A stretch of 64,000 nt of DNA from Firmicutes bacterium CAG:460 (GTDB taxonomy: Bacteria > Bacillota_I > Bacilli_A > RF39 > UBA660): the NCBI GenBank assembly GCA_000437355.1, contig FR899775.1, forward strand, positions 10,294 to 74,293, given 5' to 3'. Positions within the stretch are counted from its first letter, which is position 1. The number at the start of each line of letters is the position of its first letter. Shown piece by piece: positions 34,160-42,645 of this stretch. Under the pieces are notes generated by a model that was given only the letters and a program-made list of their open reading frames with translations, ran no database searches and was not told the DNA's origin. The translations under genes and the position numbers were made by a program.

Positions 34160-34343
34160 AAAAGAAAACCCAAAGGTTGCCATGCATTGATAAAAACCCG
34201 CTCTCGCGAGGTGGGCATCACATGAACTATTTTAGGATCCTTACTCACTTAATGGTTAAGTCTTCTACACCATAATTCAATTAGATTCCCTTATTATCTA
34301 TCTAGTCGGTTTTATATTGACATAGACATTTACCCTTTAGGTA
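34160..34343 (-). ncRNA. ssrS: 6S RNA
   Basis: This is a structured, locally GC-rich region of about 184 bases between a minus-strand promoter and tcdA. The predicted 5' end (CCTAAAGGG) pairs with the 3' end (CCTTTGGG), followed by a T-rich tail (TTTTCTTTT). An internal GC-rich hairpin (CCCACCTCGCGAGAGCGGG) is visible. The long rod with closing terminal stem fits 6S RNA, which binds RNA polymerase, and the place between the aspS/tcdA/rarA genes matches the B. subtilis bsrA locus. A covariance search would confirm it. Confidence 0.7.
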
Positions 34344-34348
34344 TCTTA

Positions 34349-34377
34349 ATTATATCAAATTAATAATCATTTAACAA
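34349..34377 (-). promoter_or_regulatory. Promoter of the 6S RNA gene
   Basis: On the minus strand: TTGTTA (34372-34377), 17 bases, TATAAT (34349-34354), predicting a start near 34343. Confidence 0.7.
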
Positions 34378-34383
34378 GTCTTA

Positions 34384-35181
34384 CTAAACATTTTTTAAAC
34401 TTAACAGTAAAGTTGTATCAACAGCTTCAACTTCTATAAAGTCTTCCATAGCAAGAGTTACATTATAAACCCAGGTTGGTTTAGCAGTTTTTACTCCAGA
34501 CTCATTAATCATCGGATTATATACACGACCTATATCTTCAACTGTTACAAGGCCTTTACCAAAGTATCCTTCACTTAATAATTTTATAAATTTTAAAGTA
34601 CCATACTCAATATTTTTATAACCAATTAAGTTACCATTATACATACCACCAAATATATTGTTTTTATTTAACATATATTTTGATGTATAACCAGATTCTA
34701 CTTTAGCAATACCAGCAGCTATACTAAAGTCAACATTATCATAAATATTACTAAAATATTTAACTAATTTTACAATATAATCCTTATCTTTATTACCATT
34801 TGTTCTCTTATTATTAAATAGTGTTTTTTCACTTTCTTCAAGTTTAAATAAGTAATCTACAACTATTTTATCAAAATTTTCATTACTTTCAGCAAGATTT
34901 AATTCCTTGAAGTTACTTGTTAACTTTTCAGTTAATATTTCTTCATTTATTTGGAATGTTTCTGCTAAGAATGTAATTGAATCTTGATGTTCTTTTAATG
35001 TTAAATCAATGGTGTCTTCGTAAGATATCTTATTTAAGCTTTCCAGGGGAACACCGTTTTCTACTTCATGTTCTACCTCAAGATGTTTTGTACCACTTGG
35101 TTGTAATAATATTACTACTCCCACAAGTACACCAATAATCACAAGTATCCTTTTCATATTGGTTTTTATATAATTTATCAT
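34384..35181 (-). CDS. Membrane-anchored glucosaminidase-type cell-wall hydrolase
   Basis: The 265-residue protein has an N-terminal signal or anchor helix (ILVIIGVLVGVVILL, about residues 12-26), a linker rich in Glu, and a C-terminal lysozyme-like domain of the glucosaminidase type: DFSIAAGIAKVESGYTSKYM with the likely catalytic Glu, then NKNNIFGGMYNGNLIGY, and VYNPMINESG. Such enzymes cut N-acetylglucosamine linkages in peptidoglycan. The ribosome site (AAAGGAGAG) is rather far from the first ATG. Monocistronic downstream of the HerA-like gene. Confidence 0.7.
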   Translation of the reverse strand: MINYIKTNMKRILVIIGVLVGVVILLQPSGTKHLEVEHEVENGVPLESLNKISYEDTIDLTLKEHQDSITFLAETFQINEEILTEKLTSNFKELNLAESNENFDKIVVDYLFKLEESEKTLFNNKRTNGNKDKDYIVKLVKYFSNIYDNVDFSIAAGIAKVESGYTSKYMLNKNNIFGGMYNGNLIGYKNIEYGTLKFIKLLSEGYFGKGLVTVEDIGRVYNPMINESGVKTAKPTWVYNVTLAMEDFIEVEAVDTTLLLSLKNV

Positions 35182-35271
35182 ATATTTATATACTCTCCTT
35201 TAACGAATACATTGTCTATTATACCATATTTTTATTAAAAATGCAAATTTACATGGCAAAAGCTATATAAT

Positions 35272-35307
35272 AAAACAAAATAGAAGTATTACAAATTAAT
35301 ACTTCTA
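35272..35307 (-). terminator. Terminator of the HerA-like gene
   Basis: TAGAAGTATTA, a five-base loop, TAATACTTCTA, followed on the minus strand by TTTTGTTTT. Confidence 0.75.
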
Positions 35308-35317
35308 CTATATTATA

Positions 35318-37099
35318 TTAAATAAATTCTTCAATATTTCCAGGGTTATTTTCCATTTTCCAACAGTTGCTTACATCACAATTGCTACTGTAAGGCATTG
35401 GATTTGGCATTTCTAACTTAACAATCATTGGTATTTTGAAGGCTCCGCCGAAACATACACAAGTACCTGGTTGTAATACTTTTTGCTTGTCTAAGATATC
35501 TTGACTGATATTTGGTAACATTTCTCCAATATATTTTATGTCTAGAGGATGGGTCATCTTAAATATTAAGAAATTATTACATTGGGCAATAACTGTATCA
35601 CTAATTTCTACGGGTCTTTGACTTATAATATCAAGTATAACCCCATATTTACGCCCTTCTTTAGCAATTCTATCAAATATGTTATATCCAAGCAGGAATG
35701 TATCATTATCTTTTTGAATATATCTATGAGCTTCTTCTAAGAATAAGTGAAATGGCATTGATGCTCTTTTTTCACTTGATTTTGCATAATCAAATAAAAT
35801 TCTAGAGAAAATCTTAACAAATACTTTGGCATAAATATCATCAACATCTTCTAAATTTATATTTATTATTTGAGCTTTTTTGCCATTATTATCTATTAAT
35901 GATTTAATATAATCAGGAATATTTATTAATTCATCTGAGAAATAATCATTAAGTCTACTATTTATGATACCATTAAGTCTAACTCTTAGGATAACAGCAT
36001 CATCATGTAAGTTTTGATTGTGTAAGAAGCCTTCACTAATTAAAGTAAATTCTAGGGATGATGCTAAATCTTTTATACTATAATTAACATAATCCGGAGC
36101 TTTAATGTTATCTAAATTATCGTTTAGTTTACTTAAAATGTAATTAGTTATTAAAACAGACTCACCAAAATTACCATTACTATCTATTTCAAAACATTCA
36201 CTAAATGTTCTAGTATATCCTAAACCTGGAATTACTGTATCAAAATTAAATTCTGGTGTATTACATACTTCAATTATTGTAAAAATTTCATTTTTCTTAC
36301 TTGATATTGTTTCATTACTAAATAAAACTGCAAGTAATGCTTTAGCTATTAAATGGTTTTTATAATCTTTAGCTTCTTCCGTATTAGTTGAAAATATTTT
36401 GGCAAGTTTAATCATATTTTCAATAATTGGCAATTGAGCATGATTATTTGCTTGTAATAATAAAGCTATGTCATCTAAAGTAAGTAAACAAACTGGTATT
36501 TTTAATAAATTATCATTTTCATCATGAGGATTACTTGTAATAAATTTATATGAATAATTACTATTTATTTCATTTAATTTGCCAAAAGCATTTTTATATT
36601 CTCCGAAAGCATCAAAAATAAAGATATTAGCATTATATTGTACCTGATACATGCTTGAAAATAAATTTTGAACTATTCTAGCTACTCCACACGATTTGCC
36701 TGAACCACTATTACCAAAGATTGCTAAATGATTGGAAAATAAACTATTAATACTTGGATATATATTAAATCCTTTATATATTGCACTTTCTCCTAAAACA
36801 AAGCTACTAGCACTATATGTTCCAACTAATTCAGTTAACTCATTTTTAGTAATCATCCTAATTTTAGATGACAACAATGGTTTTCTTAAAACACCATTTA
36901 CATATTTTCCATTAATATATTCACCTAAAAAACGAATTTTTATTACATCACTATTTATTTCTTCAACTTCACCTAGAATACATCCTCTGCTATCTTCAAA
37001 AATGACATTAACATTCATCAAATCAGCAGCATTGGCATCTTTAATTAAGTTTTCTACATGAGCTTCAGACTCACCAATATACATAATTTTACCAAACAT
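35318..37099 (-). CDS. HerA/DUF87-type ATPase
   Basis: The 593-residue FtsK/HerA-superfamily ATPase has an N-terminal HAS-barrel-like beta domain (about 1-100, with GCILGEVEEINSDVIKIRFLGEY), then Walker A (LAIFGNSGSGKSCGVARI, near residue 130), a long helical insertion and Walker B in FHLFLEEAHRYIQ near residue 450. IAKEGRKYGVILDIISQRP follows, with the Arg/Gln sensor typical of HerA. HerA proteins translocate DNA with the NurA nuclease in archaea or serve in defence systems in bacteria. No nuclease is next to it here, so its partner is unknown. Confidence 0.8.
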   Translation of the reverse strand: MFGKIMYIGESEAHVENLIKDANAADLMNVNVIFEDSRGCILGEVEEINSDVIKIRFLGEYINGKYVNGVLRKPLLSSKIRMITKNELTELVGTYSASSFVLGESAIYKGFNIYPSINSLFSNHLAIFGNSGSGKSCGVARIVQNLFSSMYQVQYNANIFIFDAFGEYKNAFGKLNEINSNYSYKFITSNPHDENDNLLKIPVCLLTLDDIALLLQANNHAQLPIIENMIKLAKIFSTNTEEAKDYKNHLIAKALLAVLFSNETISSKKNEIFTIIEVCNTPEFNFDTVIPGLGYTRTFSECFEIDSNGNFGESVLITNYILSKLNDNLDNIKAPDYVNYSIKDLASSLEFTLISEGFLHNQNLHDDAVILRVRLNGIINSRLNDYFSDELINIPDYIKSLIDNNGKKAQIININLEDVDDIYAKVFVKIFSRILFDYAKSSEKRASMPFHLFLEEAHRYIQKDNDTFLLGYNIFDRIAKEGRKYGVILDIISQRPVEISDTVIAQCNNFLIFKMTHPLDIKYIGEMLPNISQDILDKQKVLQPGTCVCFGGAFKIPMIVKLEMPNPMPYSSNCDVSNCWKMENNPGNIEEFI

Positions 37100-37144
37100 A
37101 TATCACACATCCCTTTAGTATATTTAAATTATATCACAGAAAGA

Positions 37145-37175
37145 AAAAAAGCAAAAGTATTTTATTAACTTTTAC
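37145..37175 (-). terminator. Likely terminator of the second surface-protein gene
   Basis: On the minus strand AAAAGT and ACTTTT pair across nine bases and are followed by GCTTTTTTT. Confidence 0.5.
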
Positions 37176-37185
37176 TCAAATTTAA

Positions 37186-38658
37186 TTAATTTAAAATTAT
37201 TGGATTATCTTGAGTTCCAAGACCTGATTTATATATAACGTTTTCATCTAAATTAAACACCATTCTAACACTTGCTGTTGCATCGTATGTGGTAGTTGAT
37301 CCAACATTACCACTTGCAAGTGTACGCATTACTACATTAGTATAATCTGAAAGCCTAGTAATTATCCAATCATAAAATCCACCATACATCCAGTTTGCTT
37401 CTGCAGCGGCACTATAATCTTTAGTTGCATCAGATGAATTATATTCTTGATAAGTCCAGTATTTAGGGTTTGCAGCATAACCATAATCACTGATATACAT
37501 TAAACCTATTTTGGCATCATAAGTAGTCGATGTTGCTGGAGTTTTAACTTCATTTTGATAAACAAGGTTCATTGTTGTTCTTCCAATTTTTGCTAAAGTA
37601 TTACCTCCAACTTGCCAGGTTGTTGTGACTATTTTGTTTGACCAATCACTACCTAAATTATTTAAGTAATTTGTATTTAGATTTATTGTATTTAATTCAG
37701 CATCACTCCATGAATTAGTTTTAGTAGTTTTATTCCAAGTATACCATTCTATATTATCTTGACTTTCTTTGTCTCCTGAATAGTAAAATACTTGTGTGTT
37801 ATTGTTATATCCACCATTCGTTCCAAGAATTGCACTTGTTGCATAATCATATTTTATTAATTTAATTTTGTTATCAATTACACCAATTATTCGATATAAG
37901 TTTTCTGTTGGGCATGGACTTTCATTTGTTCCAAAACATACAAAGTTTTTAATATTATTTTGTGTTAAATATCCGTCCGCTACTGCTTTTGCTAAGGCTT
38001 CTTTATATGATTGATACTGAGTATTTGATGTATCATATTGCAAACTATAATATCTGGTATAAGTTGAAGTGCAAGTAAATCCAACATATTGTTTTGTTCC
38101 ATTACAATAAAAATTTATTACTCCGTCAGATGCGGTTTTTACACTTGTTATAACAGTTTTTAATCCTGCTGATGTTGCCTTTAATGTTAATTGATAATCA
38201 CCACCAGCAAATCTATATGAGTTATCTCCTGCTCCATTGGTTAAATTGCTTTCATGATAATAAATACCATTTTCTCCTTGTGTTCCTGTATATTTTGAAG
38301 TGATATAATTAGTTAATTTAACCGGTGGAACATAATCAAAATAAATATAGCATTTGTCACTTAGGTTTCCTGAATACTCCACAGCTTTTTTTGCATCTAT
38401 CCAATTTAATGTTGAACCATTTTCACACCTAGATAGTTCTGCATTAAAAACATAATCACCAGTGGGCCATAAACTATTATTAGATTTTTCGTATTGTCCA
38501 GAAGCCTCACCAGTTTCTATCATAATAGAAAGAAGATTATTGTCAAATTTATTTTCTTTTCCACAATAAATATTATTAGTTATACTATTAGACAAAACTA
38601 TAACTAATATTAACAAAATAACCCAAATTAATATATGATATATTTTCATTTTTTTCAT
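37186..38658 (-). CDS. Exported or cell-surface protein with pilin-like N-terminus
   Basis: The 490-residue protein has a basic N-terminus and a single hydrophobic helix (IWVILLILVIVLSNSI). An extracytoplasmic region rich in Tyr, Asn, Thr and Ser with scattered cysteines follows. The C-terminal half carries the module shared with the protein at 5532-6737: LYRIIGVIDNKIKLIKYDY, IGLMYISDYGYAANPKYW, ASVRMVFNLDENVIYKSG and a final GTQDNPIILN. The start at 38658 is behind GAGGAG. The family seems common on gut Bacilli; adhesion or pilus-like roles are guesses. Confidence 0.65.
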   Translation of the reverse strand: MKKMKIYHILIWVILLILVIVLSNSITNNIYCGKENKFDNNLLSIMIETGEASGQYEKSNNSLWPTGDYVFNAELSRCENGSTLNWIDAKKAVEYSGNLSDKCYIYFDYVPPVKLTNYITSKYTGTQGENGIYYHESNLTNGAGDNSYRFAGGDYQLTLKATSAGLKTVITSVKTASDGVINFYCNGTKQYVGFTCTSTYTRYYSLQYDTSNTQYQSYKEALAKAVADGYLTQNNIKNFVCFGTNESPCPTENLYRIIGVIDNKIKLIKYDYATSAILGTNGGYNNNTQVFYYSGDKESQDNIEWYTWNKTTKTNSWSDAELNTINLNTNYLNNLGSDWSNKIVTTTWQVGGNTLAKIGRTTMNLVYQNEVKTPATSTTYDAKIGLMYISDYGYAANPKYWTYQEYNSSDATKDYSAAAEANWMYGGFYDWIITRLSDYTNVVMRTLASGNVGSTTTYDATASVRMVFNLDENVIYKSGLGTQDNPIILN

Positions 38659-38807
38659 AACTACGCTCCTCTTTATTATCATAACAAATTTCTTTTAAAT
38701 AATTTGTCATTTTATGTAATGTCTACTCTACTATTTAATTTTACTACATATTTTATAATTAGTAAATATCAAATTGATATCATTTTAGGTAGAAAGCAAG
38801 TGATAAA

Positions 38808-38955
38808 ATGAAAATTATAAATTCATATCCATTAAGAATAAATGAAGAGTTAATGGAAGAATTAAAAAAGCTATAAGAGAAAGAGGAAAAAGTTCCTCTA
38901 GAAATAAAATAAGACAAGTTAATTATCTAACTTGTCTTTTAATATTTCTTTAGTT
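38808..38955 (+). pseudogene. Frameshifted ribbon-helix-helix (Arc-like) gene
   Basis: An ATG at 38808 gives MKIINSYPLRINEELMEELK, then stops after KKL. Moving frame by one base at the A run near 38865 continues as AIRERGKSSSRNKIRQ, exactly the second half of an Arc/CopG-type ribbon-helix-helix repressor (xPLRIxxELMxxLKxxxxERGxSxxxxI). The frame then runs into the gatB terminator. It is probably a broken antitoxin- or repressor-like gene; a sequencing error in the A run would also explain the shift, but not the abnormal C-terminus. Confidence 0.5.
38911..38938. terminator. Terminator after gatB
   Basis: AAGACAAGTTA, six bases, TAACTTGTCTT, spanning the gatB stop. Confidence 0.7.
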
Positions 38956-40349
38956 AAACTTGGATTTGCTTTTCCTCTAGTTTCTTTCATTACTTGACCT
39001 ACAAAGTAATCAAATAAGTTTGTTTTACCACCCTTATAAGCTTCTACTTGTGAGGTATTATTTTTTAATATATTATCTATAATGATAGTAAGCTCATTAC
39101 TATCAGATATTTGGGCATTATCTTTACTAATAAAGTTTTTAGGTTCTTTTTCTTCTTCTAAAGCTTTATTAAATATATCTTTAGCTTGTTTAGAAGAAAT
39201 ATTACCTTTTTCTAATTCACTAATTATTTGATTTAATAAATTTGGTTTTAAATAAAATTCATTTAAACTAATAGCTTCTTTATTTAAATAAGCAATAATT
39301 TGTACAATTAAGTAGTTGGCAACTATTTTTTTATCCATACCTAAACTTACACATTCTTCAAAATAATCAGCATATTCTTTATTTTTTATAATAATATTCG
39401 CATCATATTCACTTAAACCATATTCATTTATATATTTTATTTTTCTTTCGTTTGGTAAGACAGGAATACATTTTTTTATTTCTTCAACCAAATTACTATC
39501 TATTTTAAATTTTGGAATATTTGGTTCCACAAAATACTTATAATCGATAGCATCAGCTTTAGTACGCATTCTTATAGTTGTTCCGGTTTCTTCATCAAAT
39601 CTTCTGGTTTCTTGAACAACTTCATCATATCTTCCTTCATCTTTTAATTTGCTTTGTCTTTCTATTTCATATTTAATAGTTTCATAAACATTTCCAAAAG
39701 AATTAACATTTTTAACTTCAACCTTTGTTCCTAGTTCATTACTATCTTTATCCATTATTGAAACATTGACATCGCATCTTATTTGACCTTTTTTGGTATC
39801 TGCTTCAGATATATCAGCATATTGATATATTCTTCGCATTTCTTCAAGGAATGCAACAGCTTCTTCTGGTGACTCAATACAAGGCTCAGTAACAAGTTCT
39901 AGTAAAGGAACTCCTGCTCTATTATAATTAATTAATGATACATCACTAAAATGTTCCATTGATGCTGCATCTTCTTCAAGGTGAATATCATGGATTTTAA
40001 TTTCTTTAGTAACACCATTACAATCAATCTTAATTGAACCATTAACACCAACTGGGTCATGTAATTGAGTAATTTGATATCCTTTTGGTAAATCTGGGTA
40101 ATAATAATTTTTTCTATCAAAGTACATATATTCTGGAACTTTACAATTTAGGATTAAAGCTGCCATGATAGCTTTTCTTACGCATTCTTTATTTAGTACT
40201 GGCAAGATACCTGGAAATGCCATATCTACAGGATTAACGTTAATATTGGCAATATCACTATAACTATTTTTAGCACTAGAAAATACTTTCGTATTACTTT
40301 TCATTTCACAATGCATTTCTAGTCCAATAACTGCTTTATATTTACTCAT
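38919..40349 (-). CDS. gatB: Aspartyl/glutamyl-tRNA amidotransferase subunit B
   Basis: GatB carries the kinase and tRNA-binding activity of GatCAB, which converts Glu-tRNA(Gln) or Asp-tRNA(Asn) to the amides. The 476-residue protein has the N-terminal YKAVIGLEMHCEMKSNTKVFS, the FDRKNYYYPDLPKGYQITQ signature, LEEDAASMEH and the C-terminal YqeY-like domain (FVGQVMKETRGKANP). The first 12 residues of the family are present. The start overlaps gatA by 8 bp. asnS is also in this cluster, so the complex probably serves Gln-tRNA here, which is inference. Confidence 0.95.
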   Translation of the reverse strand: MSKYKAVIGLEMHCEMKSNTKVFSSAKNSYSDIANINVNPVDMAFPGILPVLNKECVRKAIMAALILNCKVPEYMYFDRKNYYYPDLPKGYQITQLHDPVGVNGSIKIDCNGVTKEIKIHDIHLEEDAASMEHFSDVSLINYNRAGVPLLELVTEPCIESPEEAVAFLEEMRRIYQYADISEADTKKGQIRCDVNVSIMDKDSNELGTKVEVKNVNSFGNVYETIKYEIERQSKLKDEGRYDEVVQETRRFDEETGTTIRMRTKADAIDYKYFVEPNIPKFKIDSNLVEEIKKCIPVLPNERKIKYINEYGLSEYDANIIIKNKEYADYFEECVSLGMDKKIVANYLIVQIIAYLNKEAISLNEFYLKPNLLNQIISELEKGNISSKQAKDIFNKALEEEKEPKNFISKDNAQISDSNELTIIIDNILKNNTSQVEAYKGGKTNLFDYFVGQVMKETRGKANPSLTKEILKDKLDN

Positions 40350-41793
40350 TTTTATCACCTACAACCATATTTTTATAATCCATTAAATCTTCTAGGGCAT
40401 ATGCTAAATTTAAAACTGTTTGATCATCATAGCAATTACCGGTAATATTAATTCCAACAGGTAGTCCATTTATAAAACCATTTGGAATTGTAATTGATGG
40501 AAAACCTCCGAAATTACCTATTTGTAAATGATTTTCTAAAATAGCTAATTCATCATCATCAACTTTTTCATTTAAACCTTCAATTAATGGAGCTACTCCA
40601 CTACCTACAGGTAAAATAAAGCCATCGTATTCTTTAAATAAACTTTTAAATTTATCTACAATTAATCTTCTAACACGACAAGCATTTAAGAAATATCTTT
40701 CTTGATTTTCTTTTTGTAAAACATAAGAACCAATTACAAATCTTCTTTTAATTAATGGTGAAAACCCTTTAGTACGATAATCTTTAATCATATCCATAAC
40801 ATTTTCGCCATTTCCTCGTGGACCAAAAGAAATACCTGTTAAATTAGACATATTACTTGTTGCTTCAGCACATGAAATACAAACATAAACACCAGGTATT
40901 ACACTAAGAAGAGTTTTATCAATTGATACTTCTTCAACAGTAACACCAATATTTCTTAGCTTTTCTAAGGCTTTTTGATAATTTTCTAAATGCATCTTTA
41001 ATTCATTTGAAGCATGTGGATAGTTACTTATATCAGTAATTTCTTTTATATAAAACATTTTTTTACCTTTTACATCTTTAGATAAATCATTATATAAATT
41101 TATATTGCTAGAGTTCCAACTTGTTTGGTCGTTTTCATCAATGCCTTTCATGCCATCAACAACAATAGCAGCATCTTCAACACTTCTTGTTAAAACACCA
41201 CAAGTATCTAAGCTTGATGCAAATGGAAACAAACCAAATCTAGAAATCATACCATAAGTTGGTTTATATCCAACAATTCCACAATAACCTGCTGGTTTAC
41301 GAATAGAGTCTCCAGTGTCACTTCCTAAAGCATAAGGATAAACCCCATAAGCAACACTACAAGCTGAACCTGCTGATGAGCCCCCACAAATTCTTGTTGT
41401 ATCCCAAGGGTTTTTGATAATACCAGTGTGAGCAGTTAAACCTGTGCCTCCCATACCAAATTCATCTAATGCAGTCTTAGCTATACCTACAGCTCCATTT
41501 TTCTTTAAGTTGGCTACAGCAGTTGCATCAAAAAAAGGTACATAATCTTTTAAAGTATTACTTGAACCAGTTGATAAAATACCTTTTGTAGAATAATTAT
41601 CTTTAATTCCATAAGGAATACCACTTAGGAGGTTATCATTAACTTCAACTTTGGTATCATCCATAATTGTAACAAAAGCATTACATTTTTCTTGTAATTC
41701 ATGTGCTTTTTTTAATGAATCATTAACTAATTCTTCAACAGTTATTTCATTATTTTTTAACATTTCATGAAGTTTTATAATACCATAATTCAT
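40342..41793 (-). CDS. gatA: Aspartyl/glutamyl-tRNA amidotransferase subunit A
   Basis: GatA is the glutaminase subunit of GatCAB. This 483-residue amidase has the Ser-cisSer-Lys triad: the Lys in SGIPYGIKDNYSTKG and the serines in ICGGSSAGSACSVAYG and LGSDTGDSIRKPAGYCG. In the last block the usual GGSIRQPA reads GDSIRKPA. The C-terminal GGFPSITIPNGFINGLPVGINITG is canonical. It overlaps gatC in TAATG. Confidence 0.95.
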   Translation of the reverse strand: MNYGIIKLHEMLKNNEITVEELVNDSLKKAHELQEKCNAFVTIMDDTKVEVNDNLLSGIPYGIKDNYSTKGILSTGSSNTLKDYVPFFDATAVANLKKNGAVGIAKTALDEFGMGGTGLTAHTGIIKNPWDTTRICGGSSAGSACSVAYGVYPYALGSDTGDSIRKPAGYCGIVGYKPTYGMISRFGLFPFASSLDTCGVLTRSVEDAAIVVDGMKGIDENDQTSWNSSNINLYNDLSKDVKGKKMFYIKEITDISNYPHASNELKMHLENYQKALEKLRNIGVTVEEVSIDKTLLSVIPGVYVCISCAEATSNMSNLTGISFGPRGNGENVMDMIKDYRTKGFSPLIKRRFVIGSYVLQKENQERYFLNACRVRRLIVDKFKSLFKEYDGFILPVGSGVAPLIEGLNEKVDDDELAILENHLQIGNFGGFPSITIPNGFINGLPVGINITGNCYDDQTVLNLAYALEDLMDYKNMVVGDKNE

Positions 41794-42089
41794 TAGCCCA
41801 CCACCTTTGGAACACTTACTAAATCATCTTCATAAGAATCACAATTTTGTAATAATTCTTCTACTGGAGTACTGTCTTTAATTATATCTTCTCTTAAAGT
41901 AAATGAAAAATCATCTAGAGCGTGTGTCATTGGTTCAACTTTTTCTATCCCAGGCATATTTGCTATTTTTTCCATGGTATTTTCTATAACATCAAACTCA
42001 TTTAAAACCATTTCATTTTCTTCTTTTGTAAGGCCAATAAGTAGTTTTTCAGCATACATATCAACCATTTCACTTGTAAATTTACTCAA
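41793..42089 (-). CDS. gatC: Aspartyl/glutamyl-tRNA amidotransferase subunit C
   Basis: GatC is the small stabilising subunit. The 98-residue protein shows LTKEENEMVLNEFDVIENTM and EKVEPMTHALDDFSFTLRED, corresponding to the family's VxPTxHxxxxxNxxRED. A TTG start at 42089 follows AGGAAGTG with good spacing; a GTG nine bases up overlaps that site. The gene overlaps the upstream kinase gene by 8 bp and gatA by 1 bp, so the three gat genes and the kinase are tightly coupled. Confidence 0.88.
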   Translation of the reverse strand: MSKFTSEMVDMYAEKLLIGLTKEENEMVLNEFDVIENTMEKIANMPGIEKVEPMTHALDDFSFTLREDIIKDSTPVEELLQNCDSYEDDLVSVPKVVG

Positions 42090-42636
42090 AATTATCACTT
42101 CCTAAATCACTTAATATTTCAGCAAGTCGATTATGAAAATCGTTTATTGTGCCATTATTAAATATATAATAATCAGCATAAGCTATCGGACCAGCCTTAG
42201 CTATATTTTCTATTTCTGAAACATCTCTTTTAATTGCATCACTTTTACTAAAAGGTCTAACTACCCTTTTTTCTAGTCTTTCGTAACGTAATTTTTTATC
42301 AGCAACTACTGCAATTGTAGTCATTTTAAATTCATTATTTAATATAACAAGTTCATCCCAGGAATAAAGCCCATCTAAAACAACGTTATTATTTATAGAT
42401 AATTCTTTTATTTTAGGTAGCAGTACCTTAGCATAAGCACCCATTCCTAAATCTTGACGTAATTTTTCACGCATCATTTTCTCATTGTCTGGAGTTATTT
42501 CAAGACCAATTTCTTTTAACTTGTCCATAGTAACTCCCCCAAAATAAACTTTTTTATAACCTAAATTCTCCAAATAATCACAAGCTACGGATTTTCCACT
42601 GCCACACATTCCAACAATTGCAATAATCTTACCCAT
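42082..42636 (-). CDS. UPF0200-like P-loop nucleotide kinase
   Basis: The 184-residue P-loop protein begins GKIIAIVGMCGSGKSVACDY (Walker A). It follows the pattern I know from the UPF0200 family of archaea and some bacteria: YKKVYFGGVTMDKLKE, ITPDNEKMMREKLRQDLGMG, AYAKVLLPKI, VVLDGLYSWDELVIL, LRYERLEKR and AYADYYIFNNG. The fold is that of nucleoside-monophosphate or dephospho-CoA kinases, but the substrate of UPF0200 is not established to my knowledge. It lies between asnS and gatC, coupled to the latter. It is not a standard CoaE. Confidence 0.7.
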   Translation of the reverse strand: MGKIIAIVGMCGSGKSVACDYLENLGYKKVYFGGVTMDKLKEIGLEITPDNEKMMREKLRQDLGMGAYAKVLLPKIKELSINNNVVLDGLYSWDELVILNNEFKMTTIAVVADKKLRYERLEKRVVRPFSKSDAIKRDVSEIENIAKAGPIAYADYYIFNNGTINDFHNRLAEILSDLGSDNFE

Positions 42637-42645
42637 AAAGCCCCC

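Noticed and set aside
33838..34275. Plus-strand open frame opposite tcdA and the 6S RNA
   Set aside because: Antisense to a conserved gene and a structured RNA, with no start signals.
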